Both the position numbers and the translations under genes were made by a program. The notes beneath the pieces are model-generated. The model ran no database searches. It saw only the letters and a program-made list of their open reading frames with translations, and was not told where the DNA came from. This document shows positions 48,394-63,513 of a stretch of DNA of 64,000 nt, one piece after another. The first letter of the stretch is position 1. Each line of letters opens with the position of its first letter. This DNA is from Pyrus communis (lineage: Eukaryota; Streptophyta; Magnoliopsida; Rosales; Rosaceae). Location of the stretch: contig NC_084810.1 in assembly GCF_963583255.1 (NCBI RefSeq), positions 11,305,853 to 11,369,852 of the forward strand, written 5' to 3'.

Positions 48394-50420
48394 TGATAGG
48401 AGCATATTTAGGCGACTTACTTAGCTTGTTTTCGTGCATTTATATTGTTAATTCATAGTTGTTTTAGTAGTTTAAGCCATTTTCGTGTGTTTTTAGGTTC
48501 ATATGGCTAAGGAAGCAAAAAGATGCATTTTGGAGCATTTTGGAGCAAAATTGGACTTGGAATGGATAGCTTATGTTTGGAGCAAAAGGAATGGACGAAA
48601 TTGAAGGATTCCTAATCCATTGCAGCCACATGCACATTCAATCATTCACACCAAAACCTTGCACATGTTTTCCCATTTCATTATTCATTCACTTTGCAGC
48701 CACCATTCACTCTTTAATCCACATGCATTCATCATCATTCACCCTAGCTTTAATTCACATGCAAACACATTCATTTTCAGCACCAAACACCATCATTGAC
48801 ATGCACTCCCATTTTCTCCCAAAACATTGCACACTCATTCATACACATTTCAGTCACAACACACTTCCATTTCAGAAATTCATCCATTGTACATACCACA
48901 AACACTTCCCCCTTTGTGCCGTGAGTCTCCCTTACAATCCAAACACCATCCTTCCATTTCCACCACTCCTCTTCCATTCCTCCACCACTCCCCAAACCAT
49001 TCACACCATCAAACTATCCTTAGACCTTGTGCTACAACGAAGAGGAAGATAAGAGGGCCTAAACGTTCATACAATTCAAGTTTGAGTTGTTGGAATGTTT
49101 AGGTGTTTCTTTGATTTCAATGTTTAATTTCAATACTCTTTGTTTTGTACGAATGAGGAATGGAAGAGAAGAGTGCCTAAACGTTCATACAATTCAAGTT
49201 TGAGTTGTTGGAATGTTTAGGTGTTTCTTTGATTCTCTTTGTTTTGTACCATGAGGAACTAAACCCCCCTTGGCTAGGGGGGGATTCGAAATAAATGTTT
49301 ATGCTTGCATTTTGATTTGATTACTTCTAATTGCGTTTCATAAGTTGTGGATTCAATTTGTTTAACCGTTTGATTGATAACTTATTTATGTATGTTTATT
49401 GAGAGTGCACGCTTAATTTTCATGCATGAATATGACGCTAGAATATAAGTGAGTTTCACCTAATCGTTATGAACTTATATTCACACGTAGTGGAGGTTGC
49501 TTATAAACAATCGCGTTAAATGAATTCTTGGCACGAGTTTCATGCTCATCATAGTAACGAATGTCTCGTCAACACTTATAGTTTTCATAATGCTTAATGA
49601 TCTTTGATTGTATCTTTATTGTGCTGTTCACGTAAAGGACTTTTGGAGAATGTAGTGAATTGCGTTGCGCTAACCCATCCAATTCATTAACTTAAGGAAA
49701 ACTTGACGGTTAATTTAAGCGGAATGATCTTTGTTGAATGTCTCTATCATGCGTATTCCATGTTAGGGACTTTGATTAGGAATAATTTGGTTGTAATGCG
49801 TATCCCATTCAATCCAATGAATCTAGGGAAATCTGAAGGTTAATTTAAGCGGACCTAATTGACCCGGGGTGATGAGTTTCATAATTTATTGAAATGCAAT
49901 TGGAAATCTTTTTATTATGTAAGTGTAACATGTGTGGAGATGAACCCCTTAGCTAACTTTCCATCCATTCTATTCCATCAATTTCGTTTGTACAATCTGT
50001 TTTATTTCCAAGTTTCTGTTTTAGTTTTAAATTCGTCAAAACCTAAATCCCCCTTTACTTTAATGTCCAATTTAGTTAGAAAGTGTCTTAGTTTATGTTT
50101 CTAAGTGTTTTGATTCAATTTATTACATAAATTCGTCCAAATTCACCAAAGTGCTCAAAACTGCCCAGAAGTGTTTTTAAGGCAGTTTTGAGTGTTTTGG
50201 GTGATGTTTGAGTCTTTTGGTTTGTTTTAGTGTTTTAAAGTTTAGTTTTGCATTCTTTGAGTCTAGTATAGTGTTTTATATTATGTTTTTACGTTTTTAA
50301 GTCAAATCCAAGTGATTAACAATCCCTCCTAATCCCCGGTCCAGAACGATCCCTACTTACATACTTACTACAATTTGACAAAAAGAGGGTTTAATTTGTG
50401 TGCGTATAAATCACGCATCA
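48394..50420 (+). mobile_element. Solo LTR of the Tat-like family
   Basis: 2,027 bp, TGATAGGAGCATATTTA...ATCACGCATCA, clearly the same family as the LTRs at 11177 and 18180 but in plus orientation and diverged. A perfect 5 bp duplication AAAGG flanks it (48389-48393, 50421-50425), so it arose by LTR-LTR recombination at one insertion. It shares the duplicated ACGTTCATACAATTCAAGTT block but lacks the 22 bp minisatellite, having a CA/TT-rich section instead (48620-49010). ORFs inside it are chance. Confidence 0.93.
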
Positions 50421-50425
50421 AAAGG

Positions 50426-51129
50426 GATATATGAAGTTTTCTATGTTTCTCTATGCATCTCCGTGATGGGTAAATCTCGATGAAAAAGGGGCAACTTTCG
50501 TGTAGTTTGTGATTGAATGTAAATGTTAAGATTTTTACTTAGATAAATCTTTCTCTTAATAGATCTCTTCTTGTTCATCAATCTTCAGAGAATGCGGCAT
50601 TGTATTATTGTAAGTTCACTATTCCAAACATTTCTTGAAAGTTGACGACAAGTTTCTTAATGCAGGCATGACATATCTCGTTGAATCAGTCTTTTTCAAA
50701 CCTGAGATTCATCAATTTGAAACCATGTGGCTAATTTAATAGAAAATTTCCCATGGTTGAGGACCCCAAATAAATTCATCCTCCTTAAGCTGCAAGGGCA
50801 TAGGAATAGCCAAGATTTTCTCTGGTTACATCATTAAGAACAATTGACAAATTAACTCACTATTCCACATTCAATCTGTAATCACATTACTTACCTTAAG
50901 ATCCCAATTTAAAGATCTTCTTAGTTGAGTATGGATGAGATTTGAAAGAAGGAAAGGCAAAACTCAGTTATGGTCCAGAACATAATGTTTTGACCATTTC
51001 CCATAATCCATCTCAAACCTTGATGAAGAATATTTCATTTCTTAAGTACTTTGTTTTCACAATTTGAACCTACCAATTGTTTTCATTAGTTGGGATTTTT
51101 CAAGCAAGTTTTATTAAAAAAGCAAGGTT
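50426..51129. other. Unassigned intergenic sequence
   Basis: AT-rich; only short ORFs; no repeat recognised. Confidence 0.5.
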
Positions 51130-51149
51130 AAAATGTTTAGTTTTTCGCC

Positions 51150-51302
51150 ACTTAGTACTACGGTCTAGTGATATTTCTCTTCACTTGTAAGTGAGAGGTC
51201 TTAGGTTCGATTCTCGCCAAAGGCAAATTTGAACCACATCCCATTGTGAGGCTTAGCTATGCCCCTCCCCCTTAGTATAGATAATATTGTTTGTTAAAAA
51301 AA
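51150..51302 (+). mobile_element. tRNA-derived SINE
   Basis: About 153 bp with an A-box-like TACGGTCTAGTGATA, a clear B-box GGTTCGATTCTC, the family body (TTTGAACCACAT, CCCATTGTGAGGC), a GTATAGATAATATTG tail and a short A run. The flanking duplication AAAATGTTTAGTTTTTCGCC / AAAATGTTTGGCTTTTCGCC has two mismatches, so the copy is moderately old. Confidence 0.9.
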
Positions 51303-51353
51303 AAATGTTTGGCTTTTCGCCCAATGTTTTAGGTAAACAAACATCCTTCCAAG

Positions 51354-51551
51354 TTATTGGAGAGAAGTTTGACTTTTTACTCCAGAGAAATTTCTGATTC
51401 TCTCTATTATAGCATCAGTAATCTTGGGGGGACACTTAAAACATGCCATCGTGTGGTTATGCATCCCAGCTAGACAATATTTAATAAGAGTAAGCCTACC
51501 AACTCTAGATAAAGTATTGGCTTTCCAACCAATCAATTTATGTTGTATCAA
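51354..51551 (-). pseudogene. LINE reverse transcriptase C-terminal fragment
   Basis: 65 codons including KLIGWKANTLSRVGRLTLIK and MACFKCPPKITD, the thumb region that follows the RT domain in plant L1 elements (LSxxGRxxLIK). No neighbouring catalytic core (YADD-type) is present. Short relic. Confidence 0.85.
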
Positions 51552-51654
51552 ATTTTGTACTATAAAAAGTTTAATATATAGGTAAAAATAAAGTTTATAG
51601 TCAAATTTTGTACTATAAAAAGTTTAATATAAAAAGTTAAAAATAAAGTTTATC
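51547..51654. repeat. Tandem duplication of about 54 bp
   Basis: TCAAATTTTGTACTATAAAA appears at 51547 and 51601, each followed by AGTTTAATAT and AAAAATAAAGTTTAT with small differences. Confidence 0.85.
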
Positions 51655-52408
51655 TTAAAACTAAGGAAAGGGTTTCATATATAGTTCTTGGCTACGTAAA
51701 TGAGTGCTCTATCATATAATGATTAAGATTCGTATACTATTGAATTGTAATTTGTTGTTGAGCAAATTAGTTTAGGGTGTTTGTCGGTTCGTGTTAAGTC
51801 TAGAACTTAATTAGGTTTGGTTTTCCTTGATCAAACAATGTACTCTCTATAATTTTACTATTAGACAAAACTCAGGAAAAAAATAATTTTGATCGAAAAG
51901 TTTTACATCAGTATCAAATTCTTCTGTTGGTTTTTTTCTTTTTTTTTTTTCAAGAGCAAAAGTATGTTTTGTCACATATCATGCTCTTTTCTAGTCTTTT
52001 TGTTTGCTCTTACTCTTTCCTGCAAGTAAAAAGAGAGAGAAAACGATGAGTCCAAACCTAAAATCGAATTTCTAGTCTGGAGCTGATTGCTTGGAAACCT
52101 TGCATGATTGCTTACCTGGCATTGCTCTCAAGTAGTGATCTTGAACTATTGTTGGCAACAAGTTCAATCACCAATGCCCCAAAAAAATTAATACGATGTC
52201 GGTTCTTTACAATGAAGCCACTAAACATGAATAAGTCACTGAGAAGTGATGCTTTGAAAGGTAAAGGTTGTGCACCACTTTTGTTGTGCATGGGGCTAAA
52301 GCAGAAAGATCTATAATGAATCCATAGAAGATTAAAGGGAGAAAATGAGTGGCTGACTAAATGAATAGAGAACCAAAATTCAATGATAGGAATCCTACTC
52401 AGTGCCCC

Positions 52409-53210
52409 AAGATTCAACATGGAGCATTGCAATTGTGTTGATGTTCCTGTGAATAAAGGTTACAAAATTTCTCGATAGCAGAGTCCAACGAATGAGTTAG
52501 ACAAAGAAAAGATGAATTTGAAGTCATATGCCTCTCTTGTAGGTAGTTTAATGTATGCTAATATTTGCATAAGGCCCGATCTTGCATTCATAGCTGGATT
52601 ACTTGGGAGGTTTCAATCAAATCCTGGTGAAGCACATTGGGTGGCTGCAAAGAAAGTTTTGAGGTACCTACAGAGAACAAAAGGTTACTCGTTGGTATAT
52701 GGAAGAGAGAATACACTGAAAGTTGTTGGATACACAGATTCGGACTTGGCTAAGGACTTGGATGAGAGGAAATCGACTGATGGATATATATTTATGTTGA
52801 ATGGAGGTGCCATCTCTTGGAAAAGTGCCAAGCAATCTATAATTTCTACTTCTACTATGGAAGCCAAATTCATAGCATGTTTTGAAGGTATGAAGCAAGC
52901 GGTGTGGCTTAAAAACTTCATTAGTGAATTGAAGGTTGTTGATTCAGTTTAGAAACCATTGAGAATGTTTTGTGATAATAATTCAGCCGTGTTTTTCTCA
53001 AACAACAATAAAAGGTCTTCGGCTTTTAGGCTAATGGATGTGAAGTTTCTTAAAGTTAGAGAGAAAGTGAAAGAAGGTGCCATTGTTGTGGAACATTTGT
53101 CCACAAATATGATGATTGCTGATCCACTAACAAAAGCCTTGCCTAATGGGATTTTTAAAGCACATGTTTCTCATATGGGTGTTGTCGATGCTTCGAATAA
53201 GTGGGAGTAG
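52409..53210 (+). pseudogene. Truncated Ty1/copia pol: end of RT and RNase H
   Basis: Begins near QFNMEHCNCVDVPVNKGYK, the end of copia RT, then a stop. A 147-codon frame (52512-52952) follows with SYASLVGSLMYANICIRPDL, HWVAAKKVLRYLQRTKGYSL, GYTDSDLAKDLDERKSTDGY and STMEAKFIACFEGMKQAVWL. After an in-frame TAG the frame continues (52959-53210) with FCDNNSAVFFSNNN and MMIADPLTKALPNGIF. This is a TORK-like RNase H. Gag, protease and integrase are missing. Two stops show it is dead. Confidence 0.92.
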
Positions 53211-53786
53211 TTGATATTGTCGAGCTTCTTGAAGATAGCTATAGGATGCTTTTTCATGAAGAAGTGTGCTGCAGTAATGTTTTTTGGAGGCTAGGTATTT
53301 TGGTTTATCTATTTAGATTTTGTTTTCATTTTAGAAGTTAGTTGAGGTTTTCTTTTGGTTCAACTAGTTCAGATAAATCTGTGACTAGTTGTTCACAGGA
53401 AACATTGTGATAATTCAATAAAAGCTCTTGAGTCAATTTTTGTTTGTTTTTATTTTTATTTATTTTTATGTTTTTTTATTTTGACAAAGCTATTGTGAGA
53501 ATTATATTCAGTTGTTCTTTTTGGTGAATGACTAAAGAACTTGTGTTGTATTTTGGGCAATATGAGTGAGAGTAAACTTTTGGTTTGCTCGTATGCAGAG
53601 TTAATTTTTTGTGAACCTGTGTTAGACTTTGTGATTTATAAGTTGATTTTGCACATTGTATTGTAGAGGAGATTATGAGTTCATTGCCTTGACACATGTT
53701 TTCAGTTCTGTGCTTTACTGGAGAAACATTGTTGTGAGACTTATGTGATAATTTTATGTTAATACTTTACCTTTTTAAATCATACT
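53211..53786 (+). other. 3' untranslated part of the copia remnant
   Basis: T/A-rich sequence between the pol end and the polypurine tract; no ORF of note. Confidence 0.7.
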
Positions 53787-54290
53787 CAAGTGGGAGAATG
53801 TTGGAATGTGAGTATGTTTTCACACGGTTAAGTTATTGTGGATTAACATAAAGAAGTCTCAATATGTTTATGAGAGTGAATCCTATTTGGTTTTGGATTA
53901 GAGCTTTGCTTTGGGACATGAGTTTAGTACTCATGATTATACAAGGATTTAGTTTCCTTGTAGGATTGTTATAGGTAGTCTAGAACTTGTAGTATAAAAC
54001 CACAATCCCTGCTCTCACAAAGGCTCGCTTATATTGTTCCAATAGCCTATAAGTTGGAGAGTATTGTGCTTTGCAGAGAGAAGAAGGTTGTGTGCAGATT
54101 ATGTAATAGCCTTTACATTGACAAACATGTTTGCAAGTATGCTTCGATCAACATGTTTTGTATCTTATTTGCTTTTTTTTACATAGTTCATGATTTGTGA
54201 TTTACTTGATCAATCCTTGTGTTCTTGGTGGTTATATTGAATACTTGTTTACTCTTACACAAGCAACAACCCTCATTAACCACAAAGAAG
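53787..54290 (+). repeat. PPT and 3' LTR of the truncated copia element
   Basis: CAAGTGGGAGAA (53787-53798) precedes TGTTGGAATGTGAG, a typical copia LTR start at 53799. A TATA-like AGTATAAAACC lies at about 53989. The 3' border is uncertain because no 5' LTR survives for comparison; it is probably between 54250 and 54310. Confidence 0.7.
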
Positions 54291-54487
54291 AATTAGGAGG
54301 AAACTAATTTTCTACAACGACAAGTTCTTTTCCGAACTTGTCGAAAGAAGAAATATGCAACTGATGATGACACTTTAATCATCACTTGTTTATCTTTGGT
54401 TGCTTGTTGCTGCTCTGTGCTTCAAAGAATGCTCAGAAAAGAGGAAGCAGAAAAGTCTTTTAAATGACTTGAATGTGTAAGAACCAT

Positions 54488-54523
<36 letters not shown>

Positions 54524-54686
54524 AGCTAATGATATTATCTACACTAAAAAAAAGGGGGGGGGGTGGGCTTAGCCTCACAATGGGCTAGAAATAATGTGGT
54601 TCAAATTCACTTTTGACAATAATCAAATCTAAGACTTCTCACTTACAAGTAAAAAGGAATGTCACTAAACCGTAGTACTAAGTGGC
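54488..54686 (-). mobile_element. tRNA-derived SINE, intact ends
   Basis: About 199 bp. A 13 bp perfect duplication GTGTAAGAACCAT flanks it (54475-54487, 54687-54699). The poly(T) at 54489-54521 is its A tail read from the other strand. The body matches the SINEs at 36328 and 51150, but the B-box region is degenerate. Confidence 0.92.
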
Positions 54687-54763
54687 GTGTAAGAACCATA
54701 TTGAGTTGCCAAGGGTTGCGTTGTGAATCACACGAGAATGAAAGCAGGGCAAGTAATTTGCCT

Positions 54764-55117
54764 TCAGTGTGATTGAATGATTGATTGGCAAGAATCATGG
54801 AGCCGTTGAAACATTTGTTGACTTTGGTTAAAACTAATTTGGAAGATATCTTGTACATGCCTCAGTGAGACAACATTAAGAATTGAATAGTGATTAGGTG
54901 TATCAATCCAATCACCATGATAGGCGGTATTGAAGGAAACCCTAATAGCTATAAGTAAGGATTTCCCTGCTCTCCCTAGAACATGTTCCATTCTTAAGCA
55001 ATCCGTATTCGTTGCTGGAACAATATTAGTAGAGAGTAGGAGACTTCTTGCGAAGAGATCAGTGAAGCATGCCTCCTCTTGGTGCAGTTTAGTATTTTTT
55101 TCATGCAAACACTTCAC
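54764..55117 (-). other. Unassigned 117-codon ORF
   Basis: Encodes MKCLHEKNTKLHQEEACFT..., Ser/His-rich toward the C-terminus. I recognise no domain. The frame continues upstream without a stop for a few codons (RVYG), hinting at a decayed exon rather than a full gene. Could be chance. Confidence 0.25.
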
Positions 55118-55129
55118 TCCATAAACCCT

Positions 55130-55600
55130 AGCAGCCTTTGTATGGTGCTAGTTGCATGTTGATCCAAATGAAATCTTACAGAATGAGGTCACAGTGGACA
55201 AAGGCACATCAACCCGTAATCAAATACAAATGTAATAGGTGTGGAAACAAAATGACAAAAGCTACAAGATAAAAGTTAAAAAAGGGGAAAAAGCCAACAA
55301 GACATATTTGCTCTCTTTTATTGACTAAACGTGTGGGATTCTAAATCCCACAAAAAGTCTTTCGGATTTTCAACTTTGGGCCACAAAAAAGGAACAAAAA
55401 GCCTCTTGAAGGGAAGATGTCAATTGCTGTCTCTGTGTTTCCTTTGTCCAAGAAACAAAGGGATGGCTGAGGGACACTGTCGAGTGATGGGGTGCTTACA
55501 TTAGGCCTCAATAAAAAAACCAAACAGGAATTAAAACCTAATTAAGTCCAAATACATAACTTAAAAAAAAACCTCAAATTTAAATATTGTCATACAAAAC
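55130..55600. other. Unassigned intergenic sequence
   Basis: No recognisable gene or repeat; a possible retroelement 3' UTR (TTAGGCCTCAATAAAAAAAC at about 55502) is too short to assign. Confidence 0.4.
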
Positions 55601-55609
55601 ATAAATTTA

Positions 55610-56424
55610 AAACTATTATTTCGATGGTCCTGGTCCATTCTGTAAGACTTCATAACGCCATCGATTTGTAACCTGCCTCCAAAGCATCCTCCATCAACTT
55701 CATCAACTGTTCATTCGTATCATTATCCGGAGTATACTTACATTGTTACACATATATGCAAATAATTAATTCCAACATATAACTAAAAATTTCACAAACT
55801 TAATTATTGATCCATCAACAATATACTTACTAATAGTTCATCCATTACAACCTTCTTCACATTCTCGGGCACATTTTTTCAAGAACGCCACTTAGCAGTG
55901 GGACAATTATTCCCCATGGCTCGCATGCGCGAACTCAAAATGTTGCCTTAAATCATTCAGGTTGGCGGCGGGCACGCTCTGATCCTTATTTTTATCCTTC
56001 ATCTATTCTTGAAGAATAAGGAGAACATAATTGTGAAGAATAAGGACAGCAGAAGCGCATATTTATAGGAAGGTTAGGGCCTTTGCGTGATGAAGGCTTT
56101 GTCACGCAAACATCTGTATTAAATGTAGTATTGATTCCTCTGATTCACCTACAATGAATGGTCTAATTGAAAATTTACAGGAACTAGCGCGACGAACCCT
56201 TGGTCGGGCAAATGTCTCCTTTTCCTCGCGCAAGTTTTTCACGCCAAAAAAAATTACCCCGTGTTTTATTTCTGATTTTACGCGAAGACAACAAATATTC
56301 GTCATGCAATTTTTTTTTCTTCTTATCCTGTCTATTTTGCACAACGAAACAATTTTTTCATCGCCCAAGTACGTCTTATGCAACGAAATATTGTTCGTCG
56401 CGCAAACTGTTTTTTCTACTAATG
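55610..56424 (-). mobile_element. CACTA-type transposon fragment with right terminus
   Basis: 56407-56424 reads (reverse) CATTAGTAGAAAAAACAG, a one-base variant of a CACTA terminus. It is preceded by repeated subterminal motifs such as TTCGTCGCGCAAA, CGCGACGAAC and TTGCACAACGAAAC. On minus, 55660-55740 encodes DTNEQLMKLMEDALEAGYKS followed by a short ending, and about 55830-55880 encodes ENVKKVVMDELLV. These look like the C-terminal exons of a CACTA transposase or its companion protein; that family call is tentative. No left end found. Confidence 0.55.
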
Positions 56425-56697
56425 AGAGGAAATATTTTCTCTATTCCAAGTATGATTCTCTACAAATTTGTCAGCAGAAAGAAGTTGCAAAGGAAGAAAA
56501 AAATTAATCAAACGCCTCTACCACTCAGCTGCGTCTTTTATAATCATAATCCAACAATTAGTAATGATTTTTCCACGTACAAACTGTGTAAAATTTTATC
56601 CTCCAACATGTGTGACGTTTATTTTGAATTACAAGGTAGAATAATAATGGCTGAAATGGCAACATAAGTAGACTAAATCAATTATTGACCGAATACA

Positions 56698-59416
<2,719 letters not shown>

Positions 59417-59540
59417 TGCTCTCTCTCTCTCTCTCTAATCAATATCTTTTACGTGATCTGTCTGCCCTTAGAGACCGACCAAACCTTATATATAGCAGTG
59501 GAGGACGTTCTACTAGAGCAACAGCTTTCCTTAATTTTAC
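59417..59540 (-). promoter_or_regulatory. 5' leader and proximal promoter of the reductase gene
   Basis: A (CT)n stretch just before the ATG (59417-59436) and a TATA-like TATATATAG at about 59490-59498 (minus: CTATATATA) about 75-80 bp upstream of the ATG. The assignment is by position only. Confidence 0.5.
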
Positions 59541-59630
59541 TAAAAGCACCTTCATACGTATGTGGTGATGAAAGTTGCACCATATGAAAAGCACCTTCAT
59601 ACGTATATGGTGATGAAAGTTGGACTATAT
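59541..59630. repeat. Tandem duplication of 45 bp upstream of the reductase gene
   Basis: AAAAGCACCTTCATACGTAT occurs at about 59543 and 59588, each followed by GTGATGAAAGTTG and a CATATG- or TATATG-type end. It lies about 130-210 bp upstream of the reductase ATG. Confidence 0.85.
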
Positions 59631-60498
59631 GCTTGAGGAAGGAAGAACTAAAAATAGAATTTTCTACTAGTGTTCTTATTTTTTTTTTCTTTTATCTCAT
59701 ATATATATATATATATAATATATTCACCACATCATATCAAGATAAAGCATAATGAATTTGAAGTGTACAATATATTATTAGCTGACACTCTCTAATACAA
59801 ATAAGAATTATCATTGTATATGGGATAAATATATATTAGACAATATCATTACTTTTTCATATAAACTGAGTAAACTGTCAACTTAGTCTCTAAATTAGTA
59901 TTCAAGTAAAAATTAAGTCTTTAAATTATTGTTTTTGAAAAATTAATCCCACTTAAAGCACTCCCACTTAATACCATGCAACAAACGGGGCCTAACTACA
60001 TAACGCCGGGTTGTCGTACGGTTTCCCTGTACTTGCACAGTTGCACGTAATTGCACACCCTCTAATGCAAGTAATTGCTTGCGTGCTGATTATTTTATTA
60101 GTCAATGTGCCACAAGGGATGAACTAGATATGACCTGTTGACCAAAATGTTGTCATGCGGAAAACTCAAATACGATATCAAATTGAGTTTGAGATTGATG
60201 TATATTTTAAAAAAACTGTTTTTATGTGCTTTAAGAATAATTAGTTATAAAAATAAAGCGGTTAAGTATTTAATAAATTGTATTTTTTAAAGTGTTGTGA
60301 GTATGAAAATTAATGTAAAAGTATTTGATAAATTTTAATACAAAAAAAAGATATAATTGTATATAATGATAAAAATGAATATAGTAGTGAGGCCGATGGC
60401 AGTGAGGTGGCAAGGGTTGTGATGGTTGTAATGGTGGTGGTGGTGGTGGTACGGTCAATAGTGTGATGTGGTGGTTGTCGTGCGGAAGTACAAAGGCG
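59631..60498. other. Intergenic AT-rich sequence
   Basis: Contains an (AT)n tract at about 59698-59717 and a GGTGGTGGTGGTGGT run at about 60434-60451. ORFs there are low-complexity. No gene seen. Confidence 0.6.
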
Positions 60499-61185
60499 CA
60501 CTAGTAAAAAAATCTCTTGCATGAAAAAATTTTAGACTTCGTCACATAACATGTTTAAAATAATAAAACAATAATTTTTTTTTTTTTAAAAAACCTTGGG
60601 TGACAAAATCCAAATATTTTGTCGCCCAAACCCAATTCATTTTCTTTTCTATTTAATTTTATACTTTAAATTGTGAAAAAAATTATTTTCATAGTTTTTA
60701 TTATTTTTTAAAAACTTTGCGCAACATATACTAATATTTGCCTTAACCCTATTTATTTAATTTTTATTTAATTTTATATTTTAGATTGTTAACCTAAATT
60801 ATTTTCTTTATTTTTTATTATTTTCTTTGCGCGACGAATCAACATTTCCTAAACCCTATTTATTTTATTTGATTTATGTTTTAAATTGTAAAAAAAATTA
60901 TTTTCTTTATTATTATTTTTTAACAACTTTGAGTGACGAATACTAATATTTCGCTGGTTTATTTAATTTTTTATTTTAAATTGTCTAATAAAATTTATTT
61001 CTATAAATTTTGAGCAACAAACCAATATTTCATCGCGCAAAATAGTTAAATTTGGGCTAGTGCCGAAAATGGGACATGGGAAATTTAATTTTTAATTTTT
61101 TTAAAAACTTTGTGGGAACAATCTTTCGTTGCGCAAAGTTTTGCACAATGAACAAATGTTTCGTAAGGCAAAACCCTAAAAATTT
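60499..61185. mobile_element. CACTA-like non-autonomous element or fragment
   Basis: CACTAGTAAAAAA starts at 60499 and GGGCTAGTG ends at 61062. Flanking trinucleotides are GCG and CCG (two of three match). Between them lie many variants of TTTGCGCGACGAAT spaced about 60-130 bp apart. Such motifs continue to about 61185, so the right end is uncertain. No coding capacity. Confidence 0.5.
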
Positions 61186-61194
61186 GGGTGGGTG

Positions 61195-62400
61195 TGTGAC
61201 AACCCGTCCCTAATTTTACGATTTTATTTAAAAGAGTGAATTGACGAAAATGCCCCTAGAGGCAAGGATTTTGACTTCCATTGACCGTCTTTTTGTGACA
61301 TGTACAAGCTACTATTTTACTGTATTCTTGAAGTACTCGACGATACGAACGTGTAGACGCAATCGGAATCGAATTCGAAGCTACGATAAAGATTTTATGA
61401 CTTACAAACATAAAGGGCGATTTGGTAATTTCAATTGGAGGGATATTTTGTGTCTTGTTTTGTGAGCCACATGGAGCCCACACACCACTCCTCCATTGTC
61501 CCCTAGTCCCCTTCCATAAATTTGGATATTCCCTCTCACTAGTTTATTAATTTTTTCAAAAAAAAACTCTCTCTCGTTTTCTTCTCCCCCTCACACCGAG
61601 TCTCGCTCTTTCCTCTGCAACAACTAAGAACACTCATCAAACCTCATGGATCGGACCTTGAGTCACCACCATTGTACTCCTATCATCCCCACAAGTCCAT
61701 CCATACGAGCCGATTAAAAAATGACCGAGTTTTAAGCTTCCAACTTGGACATCTAATCGGGTGTAGGTTCTCCGGTGACCTTCTGTTCGATTTGCAAGGT
61801 TTTGGAAGGTCTAGAAGCAACTACACAACTCCCTGAGGTCATTCGCCTATGTTTGAAGTCAAGCCAATGTGTAAACAAGCAACTTTGGGACGTTTGAATA
61901 GGGCTGAGATCTTCGAGGCATTTTCAGTCCATTTCCGTCTACTTTTTAGACTTTTAAAAGGTACAATCTTGTTTTTCTCTTCCCAAGCTTCATTACCATA
62001 TAAAGTATGTCGACAATGGTTGAGAAATGAGAAAGATATGAAGTTTTAAAATTTTTACAAAAATTCAGCCAAAATTTTCCAGATTCCAACGAACCAGACG
62101 ATGGCAACGGTGACCGAAAAATTGGAGAAGATGCAGAATATTCTATTAAAGATGACAAAATATTCTGACATTGTTAAGGTACTACCGTTAAACTTAACGT
62201 AATATTTTGTCAAATATGACGGAATATTCCCCTGGGATCTACAATCGCGTGTAAGTGCATAACCTGCACGTGTGGCCATGAGTTGGAGGTACATGAGGGC
62301 GCGTGGTCAACGTGTACTGGTCCATGACATCGTGTAGAATGTTTTCATATATTTAAACCCTCCGTAATTAGAGGGAGCATCTAAGAGGATGCTACATTGC
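61195..62400 (+). repeat. Putative LTR (Ty3/gypsy type), right border unclear
   Basis: Starts TGTGACAACCCGTCCCTAA, the style of plant chromovirus (Del/Tekay) LTRs. It continues with typical LTR leader text (CTCTCTCTCGTTTTCTTCTC at about 61567). No second copy lies in the window and no coding domain follows, so this may be a solo LTR or a fragment. Confidence 0.5.
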
Positions 62401-62869
62401 CCATATGAGCATATTATTTTTGTTTTTGTTTCCTTTATACCATTCATTCATCTTGTGAGTTATGATGAAAGAAGTTCTAATGAGGCAATTAATCGATGAC
62501 TTGTGACCATCCGAGAAGAGTGTTGTAAATGTGGATGGTCCCACATGTTGCAACAAAGTATTAAAAACAATCCGTTTGACGGGTTGGTGGATTTTAGTGA
62601 AGACATGTTAGCTAGCCTTTTGCCTATAAAACCATAGGTAACAAGTGTTCTAGTGAAGAAGAAAAATACCAATGAGCTATATGAAAGTTAAAGAGGAGAG
62701 AAAAATAGTGAAAGCTGTTTTTACTCCTATTATTTTAGATAATGAAACAAACAACAAAAATTGCCCTGAGGACATTAACACATTTGCCGAACCTCGTAAA
62801 TATTGTGTCTTATTTATTTTATGTCACTACACGCATATTTTCCATTTCAAAATACTTGTACTATTTTTT
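62401..62869. other. Unassigned intergenic sequence
   Basis: No gene or repeat recognised; ORF 62672-62932 has no known domain. Confidence 0.4.
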
Positions 62870-63400
62870 GAAGTCAAGTACGATATTCATTTCATGATGG
62901 AACAATGCACAAACAAAGGGAAGAGGTGCTAACAATGGGCCTCGATAAAAACCTTCCTGGGAAAAGAACCCGAATGAAGGGAAAAAGAGCATCCCGCACC
63001 AACAAAATTAAGAATTCAACTTATCGTCCAAAAGTAGATAAGAAATTACATTAGGAGGTTCTTCAAACCAAGAAACTGACCGCTCAAACGTTAAACTACA
63101 TTGAGCTAGCTGATGAGCCACAATATTGACATCTCTTTGCATAAATTGTGCCTTCCATTGCTGGAACCTATTGTAACAGTGTAGGTATATCATTCAATAC
63201 ATGCCCAAAAGGTCCATGATTAACATCTAAATCATTCTGAATGGCAATCTTGCAAATCAGTCACATCACATCTTATACCATAGAATTAGCACAGAACCCG
63301 TGTAAAATCTTTAATTGAGCGGCAGTCACCAAAAATCTAATAACTTCTTCTTTAGACATCGGAATCACAAACCGTAAAATTATTTGAAAACTAGACATCC
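62870..63400 (-). pseudogene. LINE RNase H C-terminal end and 3' UTR
   Basis: Minus-strand frames give NDLDVNHGPFGHVLNDI, then after a frameshift FQQWKAQFMQRDVNIVAHQL and VSWFEEPPNVISYLLL before a stop at about 63008. This is the C-terminus of the plant LINE RNase H domain. Sequence like an L1 3' UTR follows to about 62870. It is unrelated in sequence detail to the LINE at 9599-20461. Confidence 0.82.
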
Positions 63401-63513
63401 AGATCTTTTCATCTATATATGACTCACCACTTGGCTCTTTCTGGACTGTTCTTCACAAATTATTCTAGTTGACGTATCTTTACAGCCATACTCTAGTACT
63501 TGACAATTCCCGG

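Noticed and set aside
48573..49102. 159- and 91-codon His/Pro-rich ORFs
   Set aside because: They fall inside the solo LTR in a simple CA/TT-rich block.
51150..51302. tRNA gene
   Set aside because: The A and B boxes belong to a SINE with target duplication and A tail; no cloverleaf with a proper acceptor stem is apparent.
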